Source: Geodermatophilus sabuli (lineage in GTDB: Bacteria; Actinomycetota; Actinomycetes; Mycobacteriales; Geodermatophilaceae). Taken from it: 64,000 bases of DNA. A program made the translations under genes and the position numbers. This document shows, piece by piece, positions 33,122 through 41,346 of the stretch; positions within the stretch are counted from its first letter, which is position 1, and each line of letters starts with the position of its first letter. Below the pieces are notes generated by a model. It worked only from the letters and a program-made list of their open reading frames with translations. It searched no databases and was not told the DNA's origin. The stretch lies in contig NZ_JAAGWF010000019.1 in assembly GCF_010686765.1 (NCBI RefSeq), positions 103,995 through 167,994 of the forward strand, in the 5' to 3' direction.

Positions 33122-33151
33122 TTGCCCGCAACGGACCGGGCGTGACATAAC
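33122..33151 (+). promoter_or_regulatory. Candidate promoter for the large PP2C phosphatase gene
   Basis: TTGCCC (33122-33127) and CATAAC (33146-33151) are spaced by 18 bp, close to the housekeeping consensus. It is the clearest promoter-like pair in the 151-bp gap before the gene at 33229. Confidence 0.4.
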
Positions 33152-33228
33152 TGCGGGGACGCCCGGAGCCCGGACAACGGCGGCCCGCGTCTCGAGGCCC
33201 CCGGCCGGTGCCGGGCAGAAGGGTTCCG

Positions 33229-35835
33229 GTGGAGACATCCCCGCGGCGTGACGGCGCCGTGCGCGCGGCCGACGTCGAGCAGGCGGCCGCCGAGCTGAGC
33301 AGTGACCCCACGCGGGTCCGCGCCGCCCGACGGCTGCGCGCGGTCGACGGCGGCAGCCTGGTCCTGGACCGGCTCGTGGAACTGGCCACCCGGCTGCTCG
33401 GCGCGGGGGCGGGGCAGATCGCGATCCTCGACGACGTCCAGACCATCGCCGGCGCCGCGGGAATGGCCCCGGGCGGCACGCTCGGCGAGACCGCGCTCAC
33501 CGACTCGCTGTGCACGGTGACCGCCGCCGGCGGTGCGCCTCTGGTCGTGGCGGACGCGGCGGCCGACGAGCGGGTGCGCAGCCTCCCGCCGGTCGCGTCG
33601 GGGGCCGTCGGCGCCTACCTCGGCATACCGCTCACCGACAGCACCGCCCACGTGGTCGGCGCGCTGTGCGTCTTCGACCCGGCTCCCCGGGCCTGGTCCG
33701 ACGGCGACGTCGCCACGCTGCGCCAGCTCGCGGCGTCGGTGGTCACCGAGCTGGAGTACGCGGCGCTGAGCGGCGAGTACGAGCGTCAGCACCTGCGCTG
33801 GCGCCTGGCGATGGACGCCGGCCGGGTCGGCACCTTCGACTGGGACCTGCACACCGGCGAGCTGAACTGGGACGAGCCCCTGCTCGCGATGTTCGGCTAC
33901 ACCGCCGGTGAGTTCGACTCGACGATCCGGGGGTTCTCGGCGCGGGTGCACCCCGACGACGTCGACCGGGTGGCCGAGGCGCTGCAGGTCTCCATCGAGA
34001 CGGTCGGGGAGTACGAGGCCGAGTACCGCGTCCTCCGGCCCGACGGCGAGACGCGCTGGGTGCAGGCCCGGGGGCGGGCGCTGGGCGACCCCGAGGGCCG
34101 CGCGGTGCGGGTGGTCGGCGCCGCGTACGACACCACCGATGACCGCGACGGTCAGGCCCGGGTCGCGCGGGTGCTCGAGGCCATGCCGGCCGGCTTCTAC
34201 TCGCTGGACCGGCAGTGGCGGTTCACGCACGTCAACGCCGAGGCCGAGCGGCTGCTGGGCCGCAACCGGGAGGAACTGCTCGGCGAGGTCCTCTGGGACT
34301 GCTTCCCCGGCGCGGTCGACAGCGCCTTCGAGGAGAGCTACCGCAGCGCCGTCCGGACCGGCCAGCCGGTCAACTTCGACGCCTACTACCCCGCTCCCCT
34401 GGACGGCTGGTACGAGCTGCGCGCCTGGCCGAGCCCGGAGGGGCTGTCGGTGTACTTCACCGAGGTCACCGAGCGGCTGCGGACGCGTGCCCGCGCCGAG
34501 CGGTCCGCGCAGCGGCTGGCCCTGCTGGCCCAGGTGAGCGCCGAGCTGGCCGGCACGCTGGACGCCCGGACGGCGATCGGCCGGCTCCCGAGGCTGGTCG
34601 TCCCGGCGCTGGCCCAGTGGTGCATCGTCACCGTCGTCGACGCCGAGGGCCGCCCCCGGGACGTCGGCTGGTGGCACGCCGACCCGTCCGCCCGCAGTCT
34701 GGTGGAGCGCTACACCGCCGTCCGGCTCGACGCCATGCCGGCGACCTCGCCGGTGGCCCGCGCGCTGTTCGTCGGTGAGCCGGTGCGCTCGCACGCCGGC
34801 GAGGTGGCCGCCCTGCTGCCGCCGGGCGAGGCCCGCAGCCTGCTCACCGCACTGGACCCCGGGTCGGCCGTCGCGCTGCCGCTGCGCGGGCGCGGCCGCA
34901 CCCTCGGCGTGCTCACCCTGTACTACGGCCGGGGCGAGCCGGTGTCGGACGAGGACCTGGCCACCGCGCAGGACGTCGCGGACCGCGCCGGGCTGGCCCT
35001 GGACAACACCCGGCTCTACACCCAGCAGCAGCAACTGGCCGAGGGCCTGCAGCGCAGTCTGCTCACCGAGCCGCCGGAGCCCGACCACGCGGAGATCGCC
35101 GTCCGGTACCTGCCGGCCGTCGAGGCCGCACGGGTGGGCGGGGACTGGTACGACGCGTTCCTGCAGCCCTGCGGGGCGACGATGCTGGTCATCGGGGACG
35201 TGGTCGGGCACGACACCGAGGCGGCCGCCGCGATGGGTCAGCTGCGCGGTCTGCTCCGGGGCATCGCCACCTACAGCGACGCCCCTCCGGTGGAGGTGCT
35301 CCGCGGGCTGGACGCGTCCATGGCCCTGCTGCAGACGCGGGTCCTGGCGACCGCGGCGGTGGCCCGCTTCGAGCAGACCGACGACGAGCGGGAGCGCGGC
35401 GTCACCCGCATGCGCTGGGCCAACGCCGGCCACCTGCCGCCGATGGTCATCAACCCCGACGGGTCGGTGGCCGAGCTGGCGGCCTGGAAGGGCGACCTGC
35501 TGCTCGGCGTCGACGCCGCGGCACGCCGGCAGGAGTCGGTGGTGACCCTCGACCGCGGCGCGACGGTGCTGCTGTTCACCGATGGTCTGGTCGAGCGGCG
35601 GGACGCCGACCTCGACGCCGGCCTGGTCCGGCTGCGCGAGGCGCTCGTCGACCTCGCCGACCGGCCGCTGCAGGAGATGCTCGACGAGGTGCTCGAGCGG
35701 CTCGTGGAGGGACGGCCGGAGGACGACGTCGCGCTCGTCGCCGTCCGCCTGCACCCCCAGGGCCGACCGCGCCCCGCCGAGGCGGGCCCGAACGACGTCC
35801 CGGACGTCGTGCCCGCCGAGCACGGCACCGCCTGA
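33229..35835 (+). CDS. Multi-sensor PP2C (SpoIIE) phosphatase: GAF-PAS-PAS-GAF-PP2C
   Basis: An 868-residue cytosolic signalling phosphatase. GAF at ~45-180 (LGETALTDSLCTVT; AYLGIPL), PAS at ~195-300 (GTFDWDLHTGELNW; DGETRWVQARGRAL), a second PAS at ~315-420 (GFYSLDRQWRFTHVN), GAF at ~430-595 (CIVTVVDAEGRPRDV; VALPLRGRGRTLGVLTLYYG), and PP2C at ~605-850 with GGDWYDAF (637-644), GDVVGHD (656-662) and a closing GRPEDDVALVAVRL metal-ligand motif. Such proteins dephosphorylate STAS anti-anti-sigma factors in partner-switching. GTG 33229 has AGAAGGG upstream; GTG 33208 is possible. The GAF-PP2C core closely resembles the gene at 51945. Confidence 0.92.
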   Translation: METSPRRDGAVRAADVEQAAAELSSDPTRVRAARRLRAVDGGSLVLDRLVELATRLLGAGAGQIAILDDVQTIAGAAGMAPGGTLGETALTDSLCTVTAAGGAPLVVADAAADERVRSLPPVASGAVGAYLGIPLTDSTAHVVGALCVFDPAPRAWSDGDVATLRQLAASVVTELEYAALSGEYERQHLRWRLAMDAGRVGTFDWDLHTGELNWDEPLLAMFGYTAGEFDSTIRGFSARVHPDDVDRVAEALQVSIETVGEYEAEYRVLRPDGETRWVQARGRALGDPEGRAVRVVGAAYDTTDDRDGQARVARVLEAMPAGFYSLDRQWRFTHVNAEAERLLGRNREELLGEVLWDCFPGAVDSAFEESYRSAVRTGQPVNFDAYYPAPLDGWYELRAWPSPEGLSVYFTEVTERLRTRARAERSAQRLALLAQVSAELAGTLDARTAIGRLPRLVVPALAQWCIVTVVDAEGRPRDVGWWHADPSARSLVERYTAVRLDAMPATSPVARALFVGEPVRSHAGEVAALLPPGEARSLLTALDPGSAVALPLRGRGRTLGVLTLYYGRGEPVSDEDLATAQDVADRAGLALDNTRLYTQQQQLAEGLQRSLLTEPPEPDHAEIAVRYLPAVEAARVGGDWYDAFLQPCGATMLVIGDVVGHDTEAAAAMGQLRGLLRGIATYSDAPPVEVLRGLDASMALLQTRVLATAAVARFEQTDDERERGVTRMRWANAGHLPPMVINPDGSVAELAAWKGDLLLGVDAAARRQESVVTLDRGATVLLFTDGLVERRDADLDAGLVRLREALVDLADRPLQEMLDEVLERLVEGRPEDDVALVAVRLHPQGRPRPAEAGPNDVPDVVPAEHGTA

Positions 35836-35890
35836 GGGCCTGCTGCAGGGTCCCGCCGCGAGCTGGCCGGCGGTGGGGCAGCGGGGTCCT
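35836..35890 (-). repeat. Dispersed palindromic repeat, copy 4 (reverse)
   Basis: It fills the gap between the convergent PP2C and helicase genes. On the minus strand: AAGGACCCCGCTGCCCCACC, a GCTCGCGGCGGG core, then ACCCTGCAGCAGGCCC. TGCTGC (35841-35846) and the GGGGCAGCGGGG (35875-35886) block form the arms. A bidirectional terminator is likely here. Confidence 0.6.
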
Positions 35891-37579
35891 TCACCGGTCG
35901 CGGCGGACGGTCGCCTTCCGGCCCTTGATCATCGTGGCCCGCAGGGCGCGGACGACCTCGTCCGCCGCGGGCTCGGGGACCTCCACCAGCGCGAACCGCT
36001 GGTGGATCTCGATGGCACCGATGTCCCGGCCGGTCAGCCCGGTCTCCCCCGTGATGGCCCCGACAAGATCGCCGGGGCGGATCCCGGCCTCCCGGCCGAG
36101 TCCGACGAACAGCCGCGCGCCCGGGCCACCGGCCGGACGCCCGCCCCGCGGTGCCGCACCGCGGCTGCCCCGGGCGTCGGGCCGCCCCCCGCTGTCGGGA
36201 CGGAAGGTGACCTGCGGGAGCTCCTCGTCGTCGTCGGTGCCACCGCCGGCCTCGTGGGCGAGCTTGACCGCCGCCAGCGCGACCTCGAACAGGTCGAACT
36301 CGTCGGTGAGGGTCTCGACGACCGCCCGGAAGCGCTCCAGGTCGTCCTCCAGGAGGCTCTCGCGCAGCGCCGCGCGGGTGAGCTCCAGCCGACGGGCCCG
36401 CAGGTCGGCGACGGTCGGTACCTTCTCGACGGTGATCGGCGCGCCCGCGACCTTCTCGATCGTCTTGAGCATCCGGTGCTCGCGCGGCTCGGCCAGGGTG
36501 ATCGCCACGCCCTCCCGGCCCGCGCGACCCACCCGCCCGATCCGGTGCACGTAGGACTCGGGCGCGGAGGGGACGTCGTAGTTGACGACGTGCGTCAACT
36601 GCTCGATGTCCAGGCCGCGGGCGGCGACGTCGGTCGCCACCAGCAGGTCAGCGGTCCCCCCGCGCAGCCGGCCCATGACGCGGTCGCGCTGCTCCTGGCT
36701 CATCCCGCCGTGCAGCGCCTCGGCGCGGTAGCCGCGGCCGTTGAGCGTCTCGGTGAGCGTGTCCACCTCCTCGCGGGTGCGGCAGAAGACGATCGCCGCC
36801 GTGGGGGCCTCGATGTCGAGCACCCGCCCGAGCGCGGCCGCCTTGGCCGCGCGCGGCACGACGTAGGCGGTCTGGCGGACCCGCGGCGACTCGCCCGAGG
36901 CGGCCTTCTCGCGGGCGATGGTGATCCGGACCGGGTCGTCGAGGTGCCGGCGGGCGAGGGCGTCGAGCCGGCGGGGCATCGTCGCGGAGAACAGCACGGT
37001 CTGCCGCGTCTCCGGCGTCTCGTCGAGGATGGCCTCGAGGTCCTCGGCGAAGCCCATGTCGAGCATCTCGTCGGCCTCGTCCAGGACGACGGTGGCGACG
37101 TCACCCAGGTGCAGGCTGCCCCGCTGGAGGAGGTCCAGCGCCCGGCCGGGGGTGGCGACGACGACGTCGACCCCGGACTGGAGGCCCTTGAGCTGGCGGA
37201 CGATGGGGGCTCCGCCGTAGACCGGCAGCACCCGGGCGCCGATCTCCCGGCCGTAGCGGTGCAGCGCCTCGGACACCTGGATGGCGAGCTCCCGGGTGGG
37301 CACCAGGACGATCGCCACCGGTGCGCGGTCGGTGCGGTGCGCGGGGAGGCGCTGCAGCACCGGCAACGCGAACGCGGCGGTCTTCCCCGTGCCCGTCGCC
37401 GCCTGGCCGAGCAGGTCGCGCCCGGCCACCAGCGGCGGGATCGCCTCCTGCTGGATCGGCGTGGGCTCCTCGTAGCCCAGGGCGGTGAGGGCCTGGACCA
37501 GCTCCGGTCGCAGTCCCAGGGCCGGGAAGGTGACGCCGTCCGCGGCCGGGTCGGGGTCGGTCGATCGCTCGTCGCTCAT
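35891..37579 (-). CDS. deaD: DEAD-box RNA helicase (DeaD/CsdA-like)
   Basis: A 562-residue RNA helicase. Q motif GYEEPTPIQQEAIP (~35-48), Walker A ATGTGKT (61-67), PTRELA, DEAD (167-170), SAT (198-200), VATDVAARGLDI and HRIGRVGRAGREG (motif VI). Residues ~488-562 form a DbpA/CsdA-type RNA-binding RRM (ARLFVGLGREAGIRPGDLVGAI; RFALVEVP), followed by a Lys/Arg tail. It helps ribosome assembly and mRNA turnover, often under cold stress. Residues ~445-487 are a Gly/Arg/Pro-rich linker. ATG 37579; a longer open frame upstream lacks support. Confidence 0.94.
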   Translation of the reverse strand: MSDERSTDPDPAADGVTFPALGLRPELVQALTALGYEEPTPIQQEAIPPLVAGRDLLGQAATGTGKTAAFALPVLQRLPAHRTDRAPVAIVLVPTRELAIQVSEALHRYGREIGARVLPVYGGAPIVRQLKGLQSGVDVVVATPGRALDLLQRGSLHLGDVATVVLDEADEMLDMGFAEDLEAILDETPETRQTVLFSATMPRRLDALARRHLDDPVRITIAREKAASGESPRVRQTAYVVPRAAKAAALGRVLDIEAPTAAIVFCRTREEVDTLTETLNGRGYRAEALHGGMSQEQRDRVMGRLRGGTADLLVATDVAARGLDIEQLTHVVNYDVPSAPESYVHRIGRVGRAGREGVAITLAEPREHRMLKTIEKVAGAPITVEKVPTVADLRARRLELTRAALRESLLEDDLERFRAVVETLTDEFDLFEVALAAVKLAHEAGGGTDDDEELPQVTFRPDSGGRPDARGSRGAAPRGGRPAGGPGARLFVGLGREAGIRPGDLVGAITGETGLTGRDIGAIEIHQRFALVEVPEPAADEVVRALRATMIKGRKATVRRDR

Positions 37580-37629
37580 CGGGGGACATCGTTCCCCCGC
37601 CGCCGGCCGCGCGCTCCCCCGGGGCACGC

Positions 37630-37754
37630 ACGGTGGTGCTCCACGCAGGGGGGGACGGCACCTGGCCGCGGTCGGGCCGAGTGGGGGCCGGAGGCCTCCG
37701 CGCAGGCGCGACGGTGGTGCTCCACGCAGCCGGGGGACGGCACCTGGCCGCGGT
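37630..37754. repeat. Direct repeat upstream of divergent helicase and amidase
   Basis: A ~43-bp unit at 37630-37672 recurs at 37711-37754 with one indel and two changes: ACGGTGGTGCTCCACGCAG, a G-run, then GACGGCACCTGGCCGCGGT. Period ~81 bp. It lies between the helicase and amidase starts (218-nt gap), so it may hold binding sites for both, or be a slippage duplication. Confidence 0.6.
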
Positions 37755-37797
37755 GTCGTCCGGAGGACGACGTCGAACACTGTGGCAACCTCGTGCG

Positions 37798-39219
37798 GTG
37801 ACCGCGCCCACTGACGAGCTCTGCCTGCGCCCGGCCACGGAGCTCGCCGCCCTGATCCGCACCCGGAAGCTCTCGGCCCGGGAGCTGACCGACGCCTGCC
37901 TGGAGCGGATCGAGCGGCTGGACGAGCGGGTCAACGCGATCGTCACCCTGGACGCCGACGGGGCCCGCGCCGCGGCCGACGCCGCCGACGCGGCCCTGGC
38001 GGCGGGGGAGGACGTCGGCCCGCTGCACGGGCTGCCGGTCGCGCACAAGGACACCCACGCCACCGGTGGCATGCGCACCACCTACGGCTCGCCCCTGCAC
38101 GCCGGCACGGTGCCCGCCGAGGACGAGCTGGTCGTCGGCCGGCTGCGGGCGGCAGGGACGATCCGGCTGGGCAAGACCAACACGCCGGAGTTCGCGGCCG
38201 GCTCGCACACGTTCAACTCCCTGTTCGGCGCGACCCACAACCCCTACCGGCACGGGCTGTCGGCCGGCGGGTCCAGCGGAGGCGCGGCCGCCGCGCTGGC
38301 CGCGGGCTTCGTCCCGGTCGCCGAGGGCAGTGACATGGGCGGCTCGCTGCGCAACCCGGCGGCCTTCTGCAACGTCGTCGGCCTGCGGCCCACACCCGGC
38401 CGGGTGCCCACGTGGCCGGCGGCGATCGGCTGGTCGCAGCTGTCGGTACAGGGCCCCATGGGCCGCACGGTCGCCGACGTCGCGCTGACCCTGTCGGCGG
38501 TGGCCGGCCCGGACCCGCGGGTGCCCATCTCCCTCGGCGACCCGGGAGCGCCGTTCGCCGCCCCGCTGCCCGAGCGCCTCGACGGCCTGCGGGTCGCCTG
38601 GGCGCCGGATCTGGGCGGCCGGGTGCGGGTCGACCCGGCGATCACCGCGGTGCTGGCCGAGTCGGTGCGGGTCTTCGAGGAGCTCGGGGCGACGGTCGAG
38701 CCCGACTGCCCCGACCTGTCCGGCGCGGACGACGTCTTCGGGACCCTGCGCGCCTGGCTGTTCGACGCCTCGTTCACCGAGCTCGCCCGGCAGCACCCGG
38801 ACCAGGTGAAGGAGTCCATCCGGTGGAACGCCGAGCTGGGCGCGCGGCTCTCCGGCGCCGACATCGCCCGGGCCGAGGTCGCCCACACGGCGCTGTACGA
38901 GCGGGTGGTGGCGTTCTTCGAGCGCTACGACGCGCTGCTGGCGCCGGCGACCCAGGTGGTGCCCTTCCCCGTGGAGCAGGAGTACCCGACCTCGATCGAC
39001 GGAGTCGAGCTGGGGGACTACCTCGAGTGGATGCGGGCCTGCACGCTGATCACGCCCACCGGGTGCCCCGCGCTGTCGGTGCCGGGCGGGTTCACCCCCG
39101 AGGGCCTGCCGGTCGGGCTCCAGGTCGTCACCGCACCCCGCGCCGACCGCCGGGCGCTCGAGGTGGGGCACGCCTTCGAGCAGGCGACCCGCTTCGGCAG
39201 CCGCCGTCCGCCGCTCTGA
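37798..39219 (+). CDS. Amidase (amidase-signature family)
   Basis: A 473-residue hydrolase with the Ser-cisSer-Lys triad. The Lys is in GLPVAHKDTHATGG (~residues 78-91), the cis-Ser in GLSAGGSSGGAAAALAAG and the nucleophilic Ser in EGSDMGGSLRNPAAFC. The C-terminal half includes CTLITPTGCPALSVPGGFTPEGLPVGLQV. Substrate may be an amide, a peptide or a drug; indole-acetamide or nylon-type hydrolases share this core. The GTG at 37798 has no Shine-Dalgarno, so a leaderless mRNA is possible. Confidence 0.92.
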   Translation: MTAPTDELCLRPATELAALIRTRKLSARELTDACLERIERLDERVNAIVTLDADGARAAADAADAALAAGEDVGPLHGLPVAHKDTHATGGMRTTYGSPLHAGTVPAEDELVVGRLRAAGTIRLGKTNTPEFAAGSHTFNSLFGATHNPYRHGLSAGGSSGGAAAALAAGFVPVAEGSDMGGSLRNPAAFCNVVGLRPTPGRVPTWPAAIGWSQLSVQGPMGRTVADVALTLSAVAGPDPRVPISLGDPGAPFAAPLPERLDGLRVAWAPDLGGRVRVDPAITAVLAESVRVFEELGATVEPDCPDLSGADDVFGTLRAWLFDASFTELARQHPDQVKESIRWNAELGARLSGADIARAEVAHTALYERVVAFFERYDALLAPATQVVPFPVEQEYPTSIDGVELGDYLEWMRACTLITPTGCPALSVPGGFTPEGLPVGLQVVTAPRADRRALEVGHAFEQATRFGSRRPPL

Positions 39220-39261
39220 CGGACGGCGATGAGTCCGGGCGGCGGCGGGGGTCTTCCCTCC

Positions 39262-39885
39262 ATGACTGCCGACGCTGGGATCGACGAACGCCACCGCACC
39301 GAGGTCACCGAGCGCTACCGCCGCCGCGCCGACGTCTTCGAGGCGACCGTGGCGGCCGTCGACCCGGCCGACTGGTCGCGGCAGTCGCCGTGCGCGGAGT
39401 GGGACGCCCGCGACGTCGTCCGGCACATCGTGGAGATGCAGGGCGTGGCGCTGCGCCCGCACGGCCGGTCGGTCCCGGCCACGCCGTCCGTGGACGACGA
39501 CCCGCTCGCCGCCTTCCGCGCGGCCCGCACCGCGGTGGAGGCCGTCCTCGCCGACCCCGAGCTGTCGGCCCGGCCGACCGAGACCCCCGCGGGTTCGATG
39601 CCCGGTGTCGACCTGGTCGACCGGGTGGCCAGCGCCGACCTGGTGCTGCACCGCTGGGACCTGGCCCGGGCCACCGGGCAGGACGACACCATCGACCCCG
39701 ACGAGCTGGCCGCCATGTGGCCGGGCCTGCAGGAGATCCCGGACGTCATGCGGGTGCCCGAGGCGTTCGGGCCGGGCGTCGTCGTCTTCGGCCCGGCGGT
39801 GGAGGTGCCCGAGGACGCTCCGCTGCAGGACCGCGCCCTCGGCCTGATCGGTCGCGACCCGGCCTGGACCCCACCGGCGCGCTGA
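39262..39885 (+). CDS. TIGR03086-type DinB/MDMPI metal-binding protein
   Basis: A 207-residue four-helix protein of the mycothiol-dependent maleylpyruvate isomerase-like/DinB fold. DWSRQSPCAEWDARDVVRHIVEMQG (~residues 37-60) carries the family WDxRDVVxHI core with a metal-binding His; the second His is in LVLHRWDLARATGQ (~131-144). TIGR03086 members are often annotated as hypothetical actinobacterial enzymes; thiol-transferase activity is possible. The ATG at 39262 has no strong ribosome-binding site. It ends 10 nt before the convergent G6PDH-like gene. Confidence 0.85.
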   Translation: MTADAGIDERHRTEVTERYRRRADVFEATVAAVDPADWSRQSPCAEWDARDVVRHIVEMQGVALRPHGRSVPATPSVDDDPLAAFRAARTAVEAVLADPELSARPTETPAGSMPGVDLVDRVASADLVLHRWDLARATGQDDTIDPDELAAMWPGLQEIPDVMRVPEAFGPGVVVFGPAVEVPEDAPLQDRALGLIGRDPAWTPPAR

Positions 39886-39895
39886 GCGGCGGCCC

Positions 39896-41254
39896 TCACC
39901 CCGGCACGGGGCCGTCGGAGCCGGCCGGGTACTCCCGCAGCGGCACCTCCCCGGCCGCCCAGGCGGCCAGGATCGGCTCCACGATCCGCCACGACTCCTC
40001 GGCCTCCGCGGCACTGACCGACAGCACGCGGTTCCCGGCCAGCAGCTCCCGCAGGAGCAGTCCGTACGCCGACAGCCGGCGCGTCGGCAGCTCCAGCGCC
40101 AGCGCGCGCCGCTCCAGGTCGAACGGGTCGCCGGCCCCGTTGAGGTTGAGCTCCAGGGAGACCCCGTCCGGGTCGAAGGTGAGCCGCAGGACGTCGGGCT
40201 CGGCAGCGCCGTCGCCGAACGCCAGGTGCGGCACGGGCTTGAAGCGGATCACCATCTCCTGCCGGTCGGCCCCCAGGGCCTTGCCCGACCGCAGCCGGAA
40301 CGGCACCCCCGCCCAGCGCCAGTTGTCGATGGTCACCGTGTACTCGGCGTAGGTCTCGGTCCCCCGGTCGGGGTCCACGCCTTCCTCCGCGGTGTAGTCG
40401 GGGAGCTCGCGGCCCGCGACGGTGCCGGCGGTGTACCGGGCCCGCAGCGTGTCGCGGGCCATGTCGGCCGGCGGGCGGACGGCACGCAGCACGTCCGCCC
40501 GGCGCGCGGCCAGGCTCGGCCCGTCGATCGCCGCCGGCGGCTCCATCGCGACCAGTGCCAGCTGCTGCAGCAGGTGGTTCTGCAGCATGTCGCGCAGCGC
40601 ACCGGCGGTGTCGTAGTAGCCGGCCCGGCCCTCCAGGCCGAGGGTCTCGTCGAAGACGATGTCCACGCGCTCCACGTGCCCCGCGTTCCACACCGGCTCG
40701 AACAGGCGGTTGGCGAAGCGCAGTCCGAGCAGGTTCAGCACCGTCTGGGTGGCCGTGAAGTGGTCGACGCGGTGCACGGCGTCCTCGGGCAGCAGCCGGT
40801 GCAGGACGGCGTTGAGCTCGCGCGCGTCCTCGACCCCGGTGCCGAACGGCTTCTCGACGGCGACCGCCGCTCCCTCGGGCAGACCGACCTGGCCCAGGGC
40901 TTCGAGGGTGTCGCGGAAGACCGTGTTGGGCAGCGCCAGGTAGACGACGGGCACCCCGCCCGCCCGCTCCAGCGCCCGGCGCAGGTCGTCGGCCTCGGTC
41001 ACCGATCCCTGCTGGTACCCGAGCCGGCCGACCAGCCGGGCACGGGACTCCTCGGGCACGTGGTCGGCGTGCTCCCCGAGCTGCTCGCGGGCCCACGACC
41101 GGTAGTCGTCGTCGGAGCCGTCGTGCCGCCCGACCGCCAGCACCGTCTGGTCGTCGGCCAGCTCGCCGGCGTCGTCGAGCTCGGCCAGGCCGGGCAGCAG
41201 GAAGCGGCCGGTGAGGTCGCCGGATCCGCCGAGGACGACGAGGGGACGGGTCAT
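39896..41254 (-). CDS. Divergent glucose-6-phosphate dehydrogenase-like protein
   Basis: A 452-residue Zwf-family protein. The N-terminal NADP fold begins VVLGGSGDLTGRFLLPGL (7-23), and EKPFG (134-138) is present. The catalytic region is RVDHFTATQTVLNLLGLRFAN-like (~162-182): the Asp164-His165 dyad is kept, but the Lys of the canonical GKE motif is replaced (ATQ). The C-terminal half (~200-445) has the usual VDIVFDE, DMLQNHLLQ and FRLRSGKAL blocks. ATG 41254 has GGGGAGGG upstream. It is likely not the main G6PDH; a different sugar phosphate or a regulatory role is possible. Confidence 0.85.
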   Translation of the reverse strand: MTRPLVVLGGSGDLTGRFLLPGLAELDDAGELADDQTVLAVGRHDGSDDDYRSWAREQLGEHADHVPEESRARLVGRLGYQQGSVTEADDLRRALERAGGVPVVYLALPNTVFRDTLEALGQVGLPEGAAVAVEKPFGTGVEDARELNAVLHRLLPEDAVHRVDHFTATQTVLNLLGLRFANRLFEPVWNAGHVERVDIVFDETLGLEGRAGYYDTAGALRDMLQNHLLQQLALVAMEPPAAIDGPSLAARRADVLRAVRPPADMARDTLRARYTAGTVAGRELPDYTAEEGVDPDRGTETYAEYTVTIDNWRWAGVPFRLRSGKALGADRQEMVIRFKPVPHLAFGDGAAEPDVLRLTFDPDGVSLELNLNGAGDPFDLERRALALELPTRRLSAYGLLLRELLAGNRVLSVSAAEAEESWRIVEPILAAWAAGEVPLREYPAGSDGPVPG

Positions 41255-41346
41255 GGCCCTCCCCTCCCCCGTCGGCACCGGCCCGCAAACCGCTCTGCCG
41301 GCGTCTACGGCTCTCTAGTGCTCAGGCCAGAGAACCGCAGACGCGG

